From positions 124,001 through 188,000 of the forward strand of contig WION01000053.1 in NCBI GenBank assembly GCA_015039365.1: a stretch of DNA of 64,000 nt. Reading direction: 5' to 3'. The DNA is from Amanita rubescens. Taxonomy: Eukaryota; Basidiomycota; Agaricomycetes; Agaricales; Amanitaceae. Made by a program: the position numbers and the translations under genes. Shown here one piece after another: positions 36,260-48,803 of this stretch. The notes beneath the pieces are model-generated. The model saw only the letters and a list, made by a program, of their open reading frames with translations. It was not told the DNA's origin and did no database searches. The first letter of the stretch is position 1. Each line of letters begins with the position of its first letter.

Positions 36260-38050
36260 GAGTTGCTATAATATAATGTAGTAGTCTACGGGTTAGGTAA
36301 CAAAGTGGCTGTGCCACGGTTTCCTCTCTTCATTCCCCTGCCACTCTGAGACGGCGACAGGTTATTAATTATTTGTGCTGGAAGTGCTGCGTGCAGCAGT
36401 CATGCTGATTCTCGAGCGCGAAAAGGTCCGTAACGCAACCGAGCAGCTCTTATGGCGCGTCACGAGAGCGAGAGGCTGGAGTCGGTTACATGAGGCTGCT
36501 GTACCGGCACTTTGCCCTCGACGCCGTAATCACCAACACAAGCAGAACACCGAACATCCATCACCCCGTAATCGCACAGCGGTCCAACATACCCTGTAAT
36601 CACACAGCGGTCCATACCCCGTAATCGCACGACGGTCTAACCTCTAAGTATATTCAACCCATCAGATGATTTTCCCCCCTCGGGCCATTGATCAGGGCGA
36701 GTGTACCTCCTTCCTAGACTGGTGGGGTCGACAAACCGCGTTGCTAACTCCTTCCTCATCAGGCCAGCGTTTCGGGCTGGGAGTCCCTCCGGGGCTTCGC
36801 CCATCCATTTTGACTCAAGGACCTACTCAAGCAAATATATCCCCTTTCCTCTCGTGAACGATCCTCTCTCCAAAACTGACGTGAAACACGCGGCCGTCCC
36901 CTCCTTCCCATAGGTCTGAAGCTCTGCATCAAATTTCTCGCCAATCTTGTTAACATTGTCCGCATACGTGTGGATTAGGATAGTATGTGTTACGACTTTT
37001 CTTGCAACATATGACCGGTAGCAAATAAGTATAGAACCCTCGTCACTGGGGCGTATTTGTACTTATGATTATTTCTGGATCTATCGCTGGCGGCTCCTCG
37101 GTCAGGCACGTGGTGACGTATCGGTCCGGAAGAGGCAACCATAAACACCGAGGGTGCATGATCCCTTGCCCAGCGAAGCTTCGCAGGCCCCTATTTCCTT
37201 TTTTTTATTGGTGGCGCGCCAAGCTGAGCAGGACTGCTGGCCGGTCGAGAAGTGAACTGTCCAACTTTGAAAAGGACGTTAGCTTTGCGTAATGCACTGG
37301 TGGTCTCTTTGTATCAAACCTTCAAACTCTTTTTCTGATCCCCCGACTCCACAGCGTCTGTGGAAAGCGACATAGACCCACTAGGATATTTATAGCCTTG
37401 CAGGACGGCCCGGTCCGAGCACTAGAGTTTTTCATTTAAAAAATGCCTTCTTTGATTGGACAGAAGAGCATGTACCATCCAGAAGTAGCTTCTCGACACT
37501 GCTTTGTCTTTGTTCCGCAAACCCCACAAACCCGTTTCAAGGTGAGCTCGGCTCAAAAATTGTGGACAGCCAAAGCATTACAACCACGTTCTTCCCCTAC
37601 TCGCGTGACCACCGTCGCATGTATTCTTGTCCTACGGGTACCATTAATTTCGGCTACGGATCAATGAGCGACTCTTCCGTTCGGCATGCGTTTGCTAAGG
37701 TGACGTTTGTTCTTGTGGCTATCCACATCAGAACTCGAGGATTCGCGACCCTGAGGTAGTCTTACTTCAGGGTGAAAGTCAAGAAGCAAAGACATCGTTT
37801 TAATTTGCGCCTGCGAGGCCTCAGGGTTAACGACATCTTTTGGTTCCTTTCGTTAGCCATGCCACAGACTAACAGGGTTCGGGAGGTGGAGAGTATATAT
37901 TATGCTCGCTGCTCGCAGAGAATATCCACAGCCCACATCCGATCGTTTATCTCAGCCAACTTTACTCGCCTATTATTAACCCGTGAGCCAGCACCATCAT
38001 TCATGCCCGTTATCCGACTAAGTCTCCCCTCCCCTTCAGCCTCACTAACT
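36260..38050. other. about 1.8 kb without a convincing gene
   Basis: Only short ORFs of unlikely composition. At about 36565-36640 there is a small tandem repeat of about 25-28 bp units (CCCCGTAATCGCACAGCGGT-like, three imperfect copies). Confidence 0.45.
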
Positions 38051-38054
38051 CATA

Positions 38055-38360
38055 ATGTGCCACGTTATTTCCCGGAGCTACGTCTGTGGACACTTGTACC
38101 ACGTCGAATTTATGTATTGCAACAAATATCGTGGCCTAAAGCCCGTTCGATGCTGCCTCACCCTTGGAAAACCAGACGCTATCCATATGCCTCACGCGTG
38201 CAAAAAATGCATAGACGAAAAGATGGCTACGTTGAAGCCAGGCGAGATGACAATCATGTGGGAGAAGTGTAGGAGGTTGTGGAAACATGAATTGGAGGAA
38301 ATGAAAAGGCAGGAGGAAGAAGAGAAGAAGCAGAGAGAATTCTACGCAAACGGCGCTTAG
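38055..38360 (+). CDS. small Cys/His-rich hypothetical protein
   Basis: A 101-residue ORF. The first 60 residues have several Cys and His (CHV, CGHLYH, YCNKY, RCC, HACKKC) that could bind zinc, and the rest is a charged helix (HELEEMKRQEEEEKKQREF). No family recognised. Composition is not that of noncoding DNA, so I think it real. Confidence 0.5.
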   Translation: MCHVISRSYVCGHLYHVEFMYCNKYRGLKPVRCCLTLGKPDAIHMPHACKKCIDEKMATLKPGEMTIMWEKCRRLWKHELEEMKRQEEEEKKQREFYANGA

Positions 38361-38497
38361 GCTTATTTTCTATTAGACTCTTGCTCGTCTTTTCGGATAT
38401 CATATTGCATCACGATTAGATATTAAGCATAAAGATCGGCCATAAACTAATCGAGCACCGGGCCACCGGCCCGCCACTTTAGGTCCGAACTTGTCTC

Positions 38498-39601
38498 ATG
38501 GCAAATCAGCGCTTAAGCACCATCTATGATTATGCCACCCTTCGCTTACACCGTGACGGAACCCGCGTACAACAATCTGACGAAAACTACCATGTGCCTA
38601 AAAGAAAGCAATTTGCGATCAGGGACGCAAACGGCAACTGGATAGCAAAGGATGCAGGAGGGTTAGGAATGGCAAACAAGACAAGATATGTCAGGCGGGA
38701 AGAAGATGATGGACAAGAGTACGTGTCTCTTGGAGGTGGAGAAGAAGAGCAGAAGGTGGAAAAGACGGACGAGTGGGTCCTTCTCGAGAGAGAACGAACA
38801 CAAAAGAAGGACCACCGAACCGAGAAGAGGCGACGATTCGACGAAAATTTGGACTTTCTTGATATCTCTCATAATGCTTCCTCGACCTCGACACCGACTC
38901 GAGAGCCTTCTTTACCGGCGCCTTCTTCCGTGCGTCGTTCTTCACTAGACCTCTAGCAACGTACTAACGCATTGGACAGGAACTCCTCAAATCTATACAC
39001 TATTTCACAGCCTCGTTTTACACTGATCAAAACGAGCTGTTCGACCTTGGTAAAACATACAGGGATAGAAAAAAAGCCAGAGAAAGGTTAAGATACGCGG
39101 CAAAAAAGGGAAAGCGAAACCACGTCCAGCAGAGCGAAGAGGACGAGGAATCTCATAGCAGTGAACAAGAGAGTTCTGAAGCATCCACATCTATGACAAA
39201 AACGTCATATGGCCTGGCAAAGACCAGGCGCAACGTTCGAAAGAAACACCAACAGGACATGTACAAAGTAATGGATGGTACAGCGTTAATGGCACTTGGT
39301 CCGTTCATTTCTTATTCTGTTTTTGAATTCATTAATGGCTGTTGTTGCAGGTATGCTAGTACAGGAACATGTTGCAAGGTTGGTGCAAGGAAAGGTCCCA
39401 GACGGATGGGAGGAAGAAATGCGGGGAGTTGATGAGTTAGGAGAAAGAGAAGTCGACGGCAGTGAAGTTGACAAGTCTTCCAGCGAGGAGATTGACGAAG
39501 CTCCGTCAGAGGTCGCAGAGGACAAACCTAGCAGAGCCGCAGACGCATCCGAAAGTGGTGATGACGAGATCGAGGGGAGGAATAGTGACGATGAAGGGTA
39601 A
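38498..39601 (+). CDS. hypothetical nuclear protein, charged
   Basis: Three exons (38498-38929, 38980-39298, 39351-39601) join in frame: 1,002 nt, 333 residues. N-terminus YDYATLRLHRDG..., then basic Glu/Lys-rich linkers (RTQKKDHRTEKRRRF), a helical part (ELLKSIHYFTASFYTDQNEL), basic KKHQQDMYKV, then MDGTALMALGMLVQEHVARLV and a very acidic Ser/Glu/Asp tail. It looks nuclear (basic stretches, acidic tail) and perhaps chromatin- or transcription-linked, but I cannot name a family. The last intron has an unusual donor context (gtccgt). Confidence 0.65.
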
Positions 39602-40780
39602 AGGCACCGCGTACTTTCCCACTTTCGTTTTCACTCAAACATCCTCCATAAGGAGGGACGCCTAGTAGAAGAAAGTCTGACTATTGCGGGCCTTGATTCA
39701 AGGAGATAAACGAGACGAAGACGAAACCGTATACGAAAGTATACGAGAGCAGCCCAGCCGCTTCACCAACGACCATCGACATACGGAGATGCTGGACGCG
39801 TTGTACGTCGGCTTCCGGTCAAACTCCAAATATACGTTTAATTCAGACTATTGCCGTGGTCAGCGCCCCATACGTTAACATTTGTCGCCCAGTGCCCGGA
39901 TTTTGCATTAAAATGGGGATTTGACCTGGCCGATGAAACCCTATTTGCACTGATGCCCTATTTCTATCCGTTTGTAACGTGATGACATTGTGTAACGAGA
40001 GGTATATATGATTGATATTTGATACACCATATATCACGGCATACTCGATAACACTCACTTTGATTCCACGCATGCCGAAGAGACCGTGCTGATTTCCGTA
40101 GATTTACCCGATCAAAGAGAATGGGTGCCAGCGGTAAGATGCCAAGGTGCGCGGATCACTAGTACTACGGTCTCAGGAACTGGTCTGGAGCAATTGGCAA
40201 GACGCCGATTTCAGAGTCCGCTTGACGTCGTGGAAATGCTGCAACTCATTCTTCACCTGCCAACGCATCGTCTGTGCGGGATAGTCGTATTGCGTGCGGC
40301 TCGTGAAGATAAACAGCACTTTGTGGGTAAGATATTCCAGACATGACTTGCAATTTGGTACTGCTTATACTCATTTTTAATCATGATCGCATAGTGTTTA
40401 GGTGAGCAAAAGCCGAGTTTTCATTCGCTCATACCAGTTAGTAATTAATAACTAATCCGTCAGCCGCGGAACAAAGGGAAGTGAAATCATGGTGGCCAGA
40501 TTCTATCCGTTACGACGTGATCAATATTGATCGATTTAAGTAATGACGAAGAAAGAACGATCCCGACTGGATTATACAACGGACAACGACAACAATGAAA
40601 CGGGCCTCTCAACTCGGTAGGCCTGGGAGGATACAAGTTTCCCTATATGCGAGGTCTCCGCATTAGATAGCCTATTTATAAACTTAACAACTAGACATAC
40701 GGCGTGCTCTCACTCCCTCCGTCATTATAACATCGGACAGGCCGAGTAGTAACAGCCGAGACCTTTTGTTGATCTGCCAC
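39602..40780. other. about 1.2 kb without a convincing gene
   Basis: Short ORFs only. A stretch near 39897-39980 reads like coding (PDFALKWGFDLADE then LFALMPYFYPF) but is isolated between stops and could be a fragment. Confidence 0.4.
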
Positions 40781-40849
40781 CATTATGCTGACACAATCAG
40801 AAGGTGAAAACGAACGGTTCCACGCGGTTCAAGGGAATGTGGATGTCAG

Positions 40850-41005
40850 TGAGATGGCAGCGGTGGGTTATTCTTTACTCCGTGCGGTTCTGGGAAATGC
40901 GGGGGATGATGTGATGGCAGCGGTGGGTTATTCGTTTCAATTCTTTGCTCCATGTGGATCAGGGAGACCGGCGAGATGGCGGCGGCGGTTATTCTGAGTG
41001 AAGCG
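40850..41005. repeat. short GC-rich tandem repeat
   Basis: GATGGCAGCGGTGGGTTATTC recurs with about 66-bp spacing (near 40854 and 40915), with a third degenerate unit (GATGGCGGCGGCGGTTATTC) near 40976. No gene. The following 41010-41720 also shows none. Confidence 0.65.
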
Positions 41006-41723
41006 GCGATACTGCGCAGAGCATTGGCGCCCATGGTGAATGGGAGTTACTGACAAGAATCAGCCGGGTACCTGTGCGTCCTGGTCTTCGACTATGGACC
41101 TTACGGTACATGGACCCTAGCAAGGAATAAATTTGATTACCAACGAGCGTCCAATTCCCTGAAAAGCGTGACCACCCCCAATCGAGCGGAGGAAAATGGC
41201 GAAGGTTTTACGTCGAGACCACGGAATTTAGTAGTCGCATTCACTGTACAGCAAGATACGGACCTATTACCCTATTCTCGCCCTGTAATTTCGCACCCCC
41301 CCTGTAAACATCTGACTCAAAAATCATTGGTAAGTGAGGTGTGGCATTCGGGCCCATGAAGAGTACCGCCACGGAAGCCGAAAACGCGTTGCGCACAAAC
41401 TATTGAATGTTTGATATCTGGCTTAGAGATCTCGGGTTCGGACTTCGCTTGAGTTAACTTCACACACCCCCATTTGTCATCGTCCGCTCAAAAAATATCG
41501 TTTAGCGTTAGTGAAACGATCGCCAGAACCCTACTTTTTTCATCCTCGTTTAGGCCTCCTTGCACCACGGACGCAACGCGGAATAGCATACAACGCGCTT
41601 TTTCATCCTTTCCGGTACAATGCCCATCTTCATTTGCTCGATTATTTATCTCTCACTGGCAGGGACCAGTATATAAAGATCGCCTTGAGCGTTCAGGTTC
41701 ATCCAATAGGCTTGTGACGACCA

Positions 41724-42148
41724 ATGGCTCACAACAACACAGTTACCCCTGGCATTGACTTCCAACTTGACTTATGGAACCTTTTCAATGCCATCTACGT
41801 GAGGTCTCATTAGTATTTGGTCGTGTTCGATATCGTAACATTAACCTTGAGTAGTCAATTGATTTTGCCATGCAAGACATAGAGGATGCCATGACTCCCT
41901 CCGCTACAAGTCCTCAAAGGCCGTCCTACAGGATCGAAATGTCCGACATTAACGGCTCACCTGTCTACCGTTGTGAGTGCGGTAAGAAGATTAAAAGAAT
42001 GGGAGACTTAAAACGCCATTGGAACACGAGGAGACACGGGGGACGCGGATTTTACTGTGTCAGGTGCCGGAAGTCGTATTCAAGACAATACATGCTCGAC
42101 CAACACACGTGTCGGGCCACTTCTAGTGATGCGAATGTTGACATGTGA
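41724..42148 (+). CDS. small zinc-finger protein, copy 1
   Basis: Two exons, 41724-41798 and 41855-42148, 122 residues. The C-terminal half has two atypical fingers: CECGKKIKRMGDLKRHW with a following RRH (C-x-C rather than C-x2-C), then CVRCRKSYSRQYMLDQH and TC. A GG between them (RRHGGRG) is shared with the paralogue at 62580-63115. Probably a DNA-binding regulator, by analogy with C2H2 fingers; targets unknown. The N-terminus is short and unconserved. Confidence 0.7.
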
Positions 42149-42719
42149 GAGGTCTATGCACCATCCTTTTGTTATCGACTAAGGCATTGAGATACTAGTT
42201 CTTGATCCCAATGGAGAAAGTGTTCTTGACGTTTTCAGTTCGTTTATTTTCGTGATATGTCCATTAAATGCATATATATCGAGTTAACATGGAATGTGTG
42301 GTCATGGACGTGAAAAATCTTTCTAGAGGACAAGAAGCGAAATTGTACATAGCTCTGTGCTGACGCCACTGAGGATGCTTAGACCCTTAGACATCTATCA
42401 ATCGGCTTGCCACTATCAGAGAGGAGATTGAAAGGATGAGGCGCGGTTCCGGCAATAATATTGGGAATGCTATACGTAGTTTCTCAGGCTTGATTCCGTT
42501 TTCAACCAAAGGCGAAATTATAAGTACATACTTTGAGGGATAGACCGGACGAGTATGACGTGTGCGTTTGCGTTTTTATCATCGACGCGTCAGAGGGTTA
42601 CCTAGAAATTAGAATGAAGCTGTGGAATTTAATTTTTTTCTTAAAATAAAAAATATTTTTGCTGTTTTTCCCGTGACTCAGTACACAACTTCAAACAAAT
42701 GGTATGGTTGCCGCTTCTA

Positions 42720-43205
42720 TTTCCGGGTCCGTTCCGATGGAAACGGCCCATGATGATATGATCGTACCATCTAATCGCAACAAAATGGTCTGTTATCTCA
42801 CTTAGGGACGCGTCTAATTTCTCATGGTCATTACAGGCTGCCGCATCTGTTTCCGAGTCCATTCCAATAGAAACCGCCCATGATGATATGATCGTACCAC
42901 CTAATCGCAACAAAATGGTCTGTTATCTCTTAGGGACGCGTCTAATTTCTCATTGTCAATGTCATTACAGGCTGCCGCATCTGTTTCCGAGTCCGTTCCA
43001 ATAGAAACCGCCCATGATGATATGATCGTAAGTTTTGTGCCGTATACTACCGTGCAACCTTCTAACCCCACGGCCTAATCGTAACAAAATGGTCTGTCAT
43101 CTCACTTGGGGGCGCGTTTAATTTCTCATTGTCATTACAGGCTGCTGCATCTACTCCCGAGTCCGTTTCGCAATAGAAACCGCCCATGATGATATGATCT
43201 TTTTT
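42720..43205. repeat. tandem repeat of about 130-170 bp, four units
   Basis: The core CCGAGTCCGTTCCAATAGAA followed by CCGCCCATGATGATATGATC occurs near 42723, 42853, 42988 and 43158. Units also share ATCGCAACAAAATGGTCTGT and CTAATTTCTCAT. No coding frame persists through all units. 42150-42700 shows no gene. Confidence 0.85.
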
Positions 43206-43209
43206 GTCG

Positions 43210-45453
43210 TATACTATGCAACCTTCTAATTCACAATACACAACAGTCCATATGCTCAACGAGTCGCCGCTGCGATGGACGCTCGCTCGCCGTTCTTTTT
43301 TTCCCCGAGTATATGAATTCTGACAAAACCCATAGCAGTGTACACCATAGCAAATGCAAATGTAAGTCAAGTTTCGTGAAAGTCAACGAAAGGGAGCATG
43401 TCAGAGTAGGAGTGTACCGTGAAAAGTACCAGGTACTAGTCAGTGCACGCAGTGCAGAGGTAGAGGAAAGACTAGATAGTTAGGATATAAAAAAAGAGCT
43501 CACTTCTACTGCCTACCAACCACAACATAGGTTATTACGCAACCTGTCTCCGGATTTCGCAAGGACTTGGCACACACATAGGAATCCTGACTTAAGTCAT
43601 TTAACGCAGTAGTACGCCCGCCGATGGGCATGCATTATGTTGCATATATGGTGGTAGCGGCTGGGTTTAAGCTCGCATCGCCCGGATTCTGGTACCCTAC
43701 TCACCTGAGTGGGACGCCAGGGACCGAATCAGCGGGTGGTGAGCGGACGAGAACTTCTCATCGCCACGGCGATCAAGCCGATAAAAGAGGGCGCTGCCTT
43801 CTGACATTAGGAATATGGTATAGGATAAATGATCGAGCTAGGAGGGAGACTCGATGGAAGACGATGTCGATTAATGAGGTAGAGTATCGGCCCTCGGGGG
43901 GTTCCCACAGTGGTGATGGACCGCATCGCCTGTGCCAGAACCCCCTTACTACTGGCTCAACGGCCCATTATAACATATGTCTCAGGCACAGTTATCACAA
44001 TTATTCTTGTGAAAATTGCCACCCGTGGCTGATATCAGCTTACTATTCCTGCTACGTAACAGCGAACTTACAAACACGGGCAATGACGTAGAAATGAATG
44101 AACCCGACAGCTTCTTAACTGTAATGGACATGGTAGATAAGAATGGTTAATATTTTGGCCACTTTCGCCCACATAGCGGGACTTGCGGCACATGTGCCGC
44201 CCTCCTCCATTTATTACTGGTACGTATGGTCTCGTCGTGTTGCGTCATATGTGACGCGTGACGTATAATACTTCCGTGCGTGACAGAAGTTTTGTGGCCG
44301 CACTCAAAGTATATACTCAAAACTGAGCTACATTTCGTCAGCCTGAGGGCAATTAACAGCCCACCCCAAGCTTACGGATCTGCATCACAAAAGACGGGGC
44401 AGTGCCTTGCTCATGCATGTCACCAACTTGATTGAAATGGGTCCACAGCCTCAACCTCAGCGTGAGAGGCCATCATATGTATCGAAACAGACAGGCAAAT
44501 TGCTCGGAAATGAGTCACGCGAGATTTTGTTTAAGGGGTGCAGCAAGAGACACGTGCAGGATGGCTATACTACTTTATCAAGCTTCGTATGTTAATAGTA
44601 ATGTTATACCCTAAATCCACCACCACGACCTATTCATCAAAACCGCTGGAAAGTACTACTAGTACTACCTGTATGTAGTGGCGTTCCGTGTATTTGACGA
44701 GAGGAATTGCCAAATAAATTGAATACTAATACAGACATTAACTAAATGGGAGAGTAACGTATGAAATAGGCGGAGGTCGTGTCCAACTTGTCGTGTCCCC
44801 ACATTCGAACGCTCTGTCGAGAATACGGCCTTCGTTTCTGTCAGCTGCCATGCCCACCCACTATGACACTATTGTAGTTTCATTGACTGTACAGCCCTCC
44901 TTTGCGCAGTACGATGCACAGCTAGTAGACTAGTATAGGAAGCGCTTAAGAACATGGCGCCGTGCTACGCCGGTTGTTAAGCCTTCTATTAGGGTAAAGA
45001 ACAAGGTACTATGCTTACAAGCATTTTCGAAATTCGGTGAATAGTGTCACGGTTCGGTTTGATAATCGTCACCGCAAGCGTCATTGATTGACACCTTACC
45101 TATGTGCGCTGTGTAACGCCAATCTTATTTTCATGACAGATTAAGTAGCTTCAATAGCGCCTTTCATTGATCGAACTTAGCCCCAATAATTCAAGAGATT
45201 GATAAACTTCCAGACGCAGAGATGATGGTAGCAATTTCTATAGCCATCTCCCATAACGTATCGCCAGTTTTGCCATCTGAAAGTGACGCCCTGGAAGGAG
45301 AACAAGTTGAAACAAGCCCGATATCATGTTATCCTGAATTGATCCGTGTGGTGCTGTGGAGATTCGCAAGGAGGGCCATCACAGGAACTGAAGTGGCGTC
45401 AGTAATCAAAATGCTCTACACAGTGAACCGCCTCACGGGGAGCACGATAAGCG
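43210..45453. other. about 2.2 kb without a convincing gene
   Basis: Short ORFs only; a 155-codon frame at 43624-44091 has no family signature and unlikely composition. The right end (to 45458) is continuous with 62439 onward if the copia insertion is removed, so this is the original upstream region of zinc-finger gene copy 2. Confidence 0.45.
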
Positions 45454-45458
45454 CTTGA

Positions 45459-45865
45459 TGACGAAGAAGACAGGTCTACGCGAGAGCGTGTCCACAGCAT
45501 GAGCAGGTGCAATAGCTTACCTATTGCGATATGATCTTAGCACTACCCTTCGGCGTAGTAGTGATAGTAAGAGGAAGAGAATGGATTGTCCTATTCTACG
45601 ATACAGGACAGGTTTATATACTAAGAGAGAACAAATATGTGTCTACATATGTGTAAGCGTATAGTATAGATGGGAAGATATGGCGTGCTAAGCACACCAT
45701 AAGATGTGATCATGAGTCTATCATGATGTCACCATGATATCATAATGAAGTCATTATGATGTCATCTCTATGTCATACATAAAGGATGATGCGAGCGATA
45801 TGAGTAACATTGATTGTAGTTAATCAGTAGTTAATCATTCTATAAATATAATTCTATATTTAACA
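45459..45865 (-). repeat. copia 3' LTR
   Basis: 407 bp, same length as the partner at 62027. In element sense it starts TGTTAAATATAG. Two CRE-like TGACATCA sites (45757-45764 and 45724-45731) precede a TATATAAA box (45613-45620). A purine-rich tract (AAGCGAAGGGGTG, 45866-45878) abuts it on the internal side and is the likely plus-strand primer site. Confidence 0.95.
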
Positions 45866-45887
45866 CACCCCTTCGCTTAGATATCCT

Positions 45888-48803
45888 TTATTTAAAATCT
45901 ATGATGTTCTCGTCATAGAAGGGATCTATATCCGATTCCTGTTGATCAATAAGACCATCAAGAAGTTCCATCAACTTCTTGTGTGATAGACGATCAATAT
46001 CATCTAATTCAAGATTTTGCCAATCAAGAATAAATTTCGTCAGATCACGGATTTCCTCAGTCTCTAATCGATCTGGTCTTTTGATTAATGCATTTGTAGA
46101 AGTCGGATATTCTTCTAAGGAAAGTCCCAATCGTTCTCTAAAGAATTTGACCTTTTCAAAGGATAAATTCTTAGTCATGAGATCCGCATTCTGTTCGTTT
46201 GTTGGTATATATTCGAGGACTACCTTTTTAGTCTCGATCAACTCGCGAACGAAATGATAGCGAATATCAATGTGTTTGGAACGATGTTCTTGTGCAGGAT
46301 TTTGTGCCCAAAATATAGCGCCTTGGTTATCTACGCTAAGTAAGATGCTTTTAATAGGTGCACCTATTTCGTAAAATAGATTTTCAACCCATGCAATCTG
46401 TCTTGCAGCATCTGATAAAGATATGTATTCTGCTTCAGTTGAAGACAGAGCTACAGTCTTTTGTTTTCTACTCGTCCAAGCTACCGCACCACCAGCTAAC
46501 ATTAAGACATAACCGTTTATAGATCGTCGTGTATTACGATCAGCGGCCCAGTCAGCGTCAGCGTAGGCTCTAAATTTATTATTGCCTTTGGCGCTATAAA
46601 CGATTTTGACGTTTAAGGTATGAGCAATGTATTTGACTATATACAATGCTTTTTGAATGTGTTCTTGAGACGGGTTTGATGAAAATTGGGACATCAAAAT
46701 TACTGCATAAATTATATCAGGCCTAGTTCCTAAGGCAAGATATAGAAGGGATCCTATTATCTGTTGATAATAAGAACGTTCCTGTGGTGTGCATTCTCCT
46801 TCATTCTTTATAGGAGCATACCCAGCAGGTAACGGTGTGCGTACAGACTTGCAATCTTCAAGTCCAAATCGTTTAACAACCTTCAAGGCATAAGGGCCTT
46901 GATCTATAACTAAGAATCCTAAATCACGGTTGTAATTGACTTGGATTCGGAGATACTCTTTGATCTTTCCAAGATCACGACATTCCCACATCTCCATAAA
47001 TTTCTTTTTAATGGATACGATGGTGGAATCGTCATTTCCCATAAAGAGTATATCATCGACATACAATATGCATATCGTGATTGTATTCTTGCTTTTACGA
47101 ACGTAAACGCCAGAATCAGACAAGCATCGCTCGAAATGCAATGATTTCAACGATTTATCAGCTTGTTTATTCCAGGCATATGATGCCTGTTTCAATCCAT
47201 ATATGGCTTTCCTCAGCCTATATACTTTAGATTCTTGTCCTTTTACAACGAAACCTTCTGGCTGGGCCATGTAAATATCTTCATCAAGATCGCCATATAA
47301 GAAGGCAGTTTTTACATCTAGGGCTTGTATATCCCAGTTTTCAAGCACTGATGTGGCCAGAAGTATTCGGATTGTTTCATATCTCGCTACAGGCGAGAAT
47401 GTTTCGTCGTAATCTAATCCGGGACGTTGACTAAAACCTTTAGCTACGACGCGAGCTTTTTTGCGTCCATCGGTTTTTAAGTCGAAAACCCAACGACATC
47501 TGATTAGGTTTCGTCCTTTTGGAAGATCAACTAACTCCCAAATATCTCTAGATTGAAGAGATTTAAATTCGTCATCCATTGCAATCTTCCATTGTTTATA
47601 CAATTGAGGATTACTGGAGCGCATTTTAGATATATCTCTATAGTCATATGGAATATTATCCACAAGGGGGACAGCCGCTTTTAGAAGAAAATGAAGTAAT
47701 TCATTTCCAGATTCATTAATCATTCGGGTTAAATGATCATGTTCTGCAGATTTTAATTCAGACTTTAAAGCAAAGATTTCTTTGAGTAGAGAAGCAGATT
47801 CATTCATTCTATCAGGGTTCCTGTCTGCTGACGGTGGATCCTGAGTTGAAGAACTCGGAGTTTTATCTTTTAACTGCTCTCGTAAAGCATCTCGCTTTTG
47901 CTGAATTTCAGCTTCTATCTGTGCAGGAGTTTTATCTCCATACGCGTTGTCTCTTTGTACCCTTGGAACTGGAAAACGACCAGAACGGCGAGGACCTATT
48001 TGTACAGAGGGTGGACCAGGATCAGATATGATCGGTGGAGGAGGTCTAGGTCTCTGAGCAAATTCTCTAAAACGATCTCTTTGACGTTGTTCAAATTGAT
48101 CAAATTCTCGATCCGTCATAAATGGGTTTTCTATTTCATCACGATCTCTTTGATTCAAAGAGAAGGGATTATCTTCATCCATAGGACTACGAGGTGAAGG
48201 TGGCCTAGATACATATGGTATCGGAGTTATAGGCCTAGAAGGAACAGGAGTCTCCTCTTTTATTTGTGGAGAGGGAGTACGTCTAAAGGGTTCAGGAGTT
48301 TTACGTTTCTTAAACATATCACTCATTTGACGTTTGAATTGATCTCGTAAACGAGACTGTTTATCAATTCCTTGACCCTTTTTCCAATCATCGCGTTGTC
48401 TACGATAATTGTCACGTCTTTCTTGTTCTCTTTCTTCTCTTTGCCTTCGGATATTATCATCCAAGAAATCTCTTCGACGATCGGCAAATTCATCACCATC
48501 GTCATCATCGTTTGAATCATCAGAAGGGTCTGATTGCTGTCTATCAGGAGATGCACCCCTTCGATCCAAACCGGGTGAGCGTCTTCTGCTCGGAGAACGT
48601 CTACGGTTCTCTGGGAGTAAGTCATCTAAATCCAAATTTTGTGGAGGGCGGTTAGGTTCCTCTTGAGGAATCGCCTCCCAGATCGGACCAAGATCTTCAG
48701 TAATTATATCTGCAGTCTTTCCTTTACGCGGAAACCTGTTTTCAAAGAATGTAGCCTGGGGATTCTCTAAAACGATCTCTTTGACGTTGTTCAAATTGAT
48801 CAA
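45888..48803 (-). pseudogene. copia pol 3' part: reverse transcriptase and RNase H
   Basis: Long open frame. Its first part is an Arg/Asp/Ser-rich disordered linker (from the upstream duplication). Then the copia RT: WELVDLPKGRNLIRCRWVF, KARVVAKGFSQ, LDVKTAFLYGDLDEDIYM, GLKQASYAW, and the catalytic LYVDDILF. RNase H follows with YADADWAAD, SSTEAEYI and KHIDIRYHF. The enzyme domains look intact, but the frame no longer joins the integrase because of the upstream 700-bp duplication. The apparent start Met is only the duplication junction. Confidence 0.9.

Noticed and set aside
43624..44091. 155-codon plus-strand ORF
   Set aside because: Composition and lack of any motif are those of chance ORFs in gene-poor DNA.
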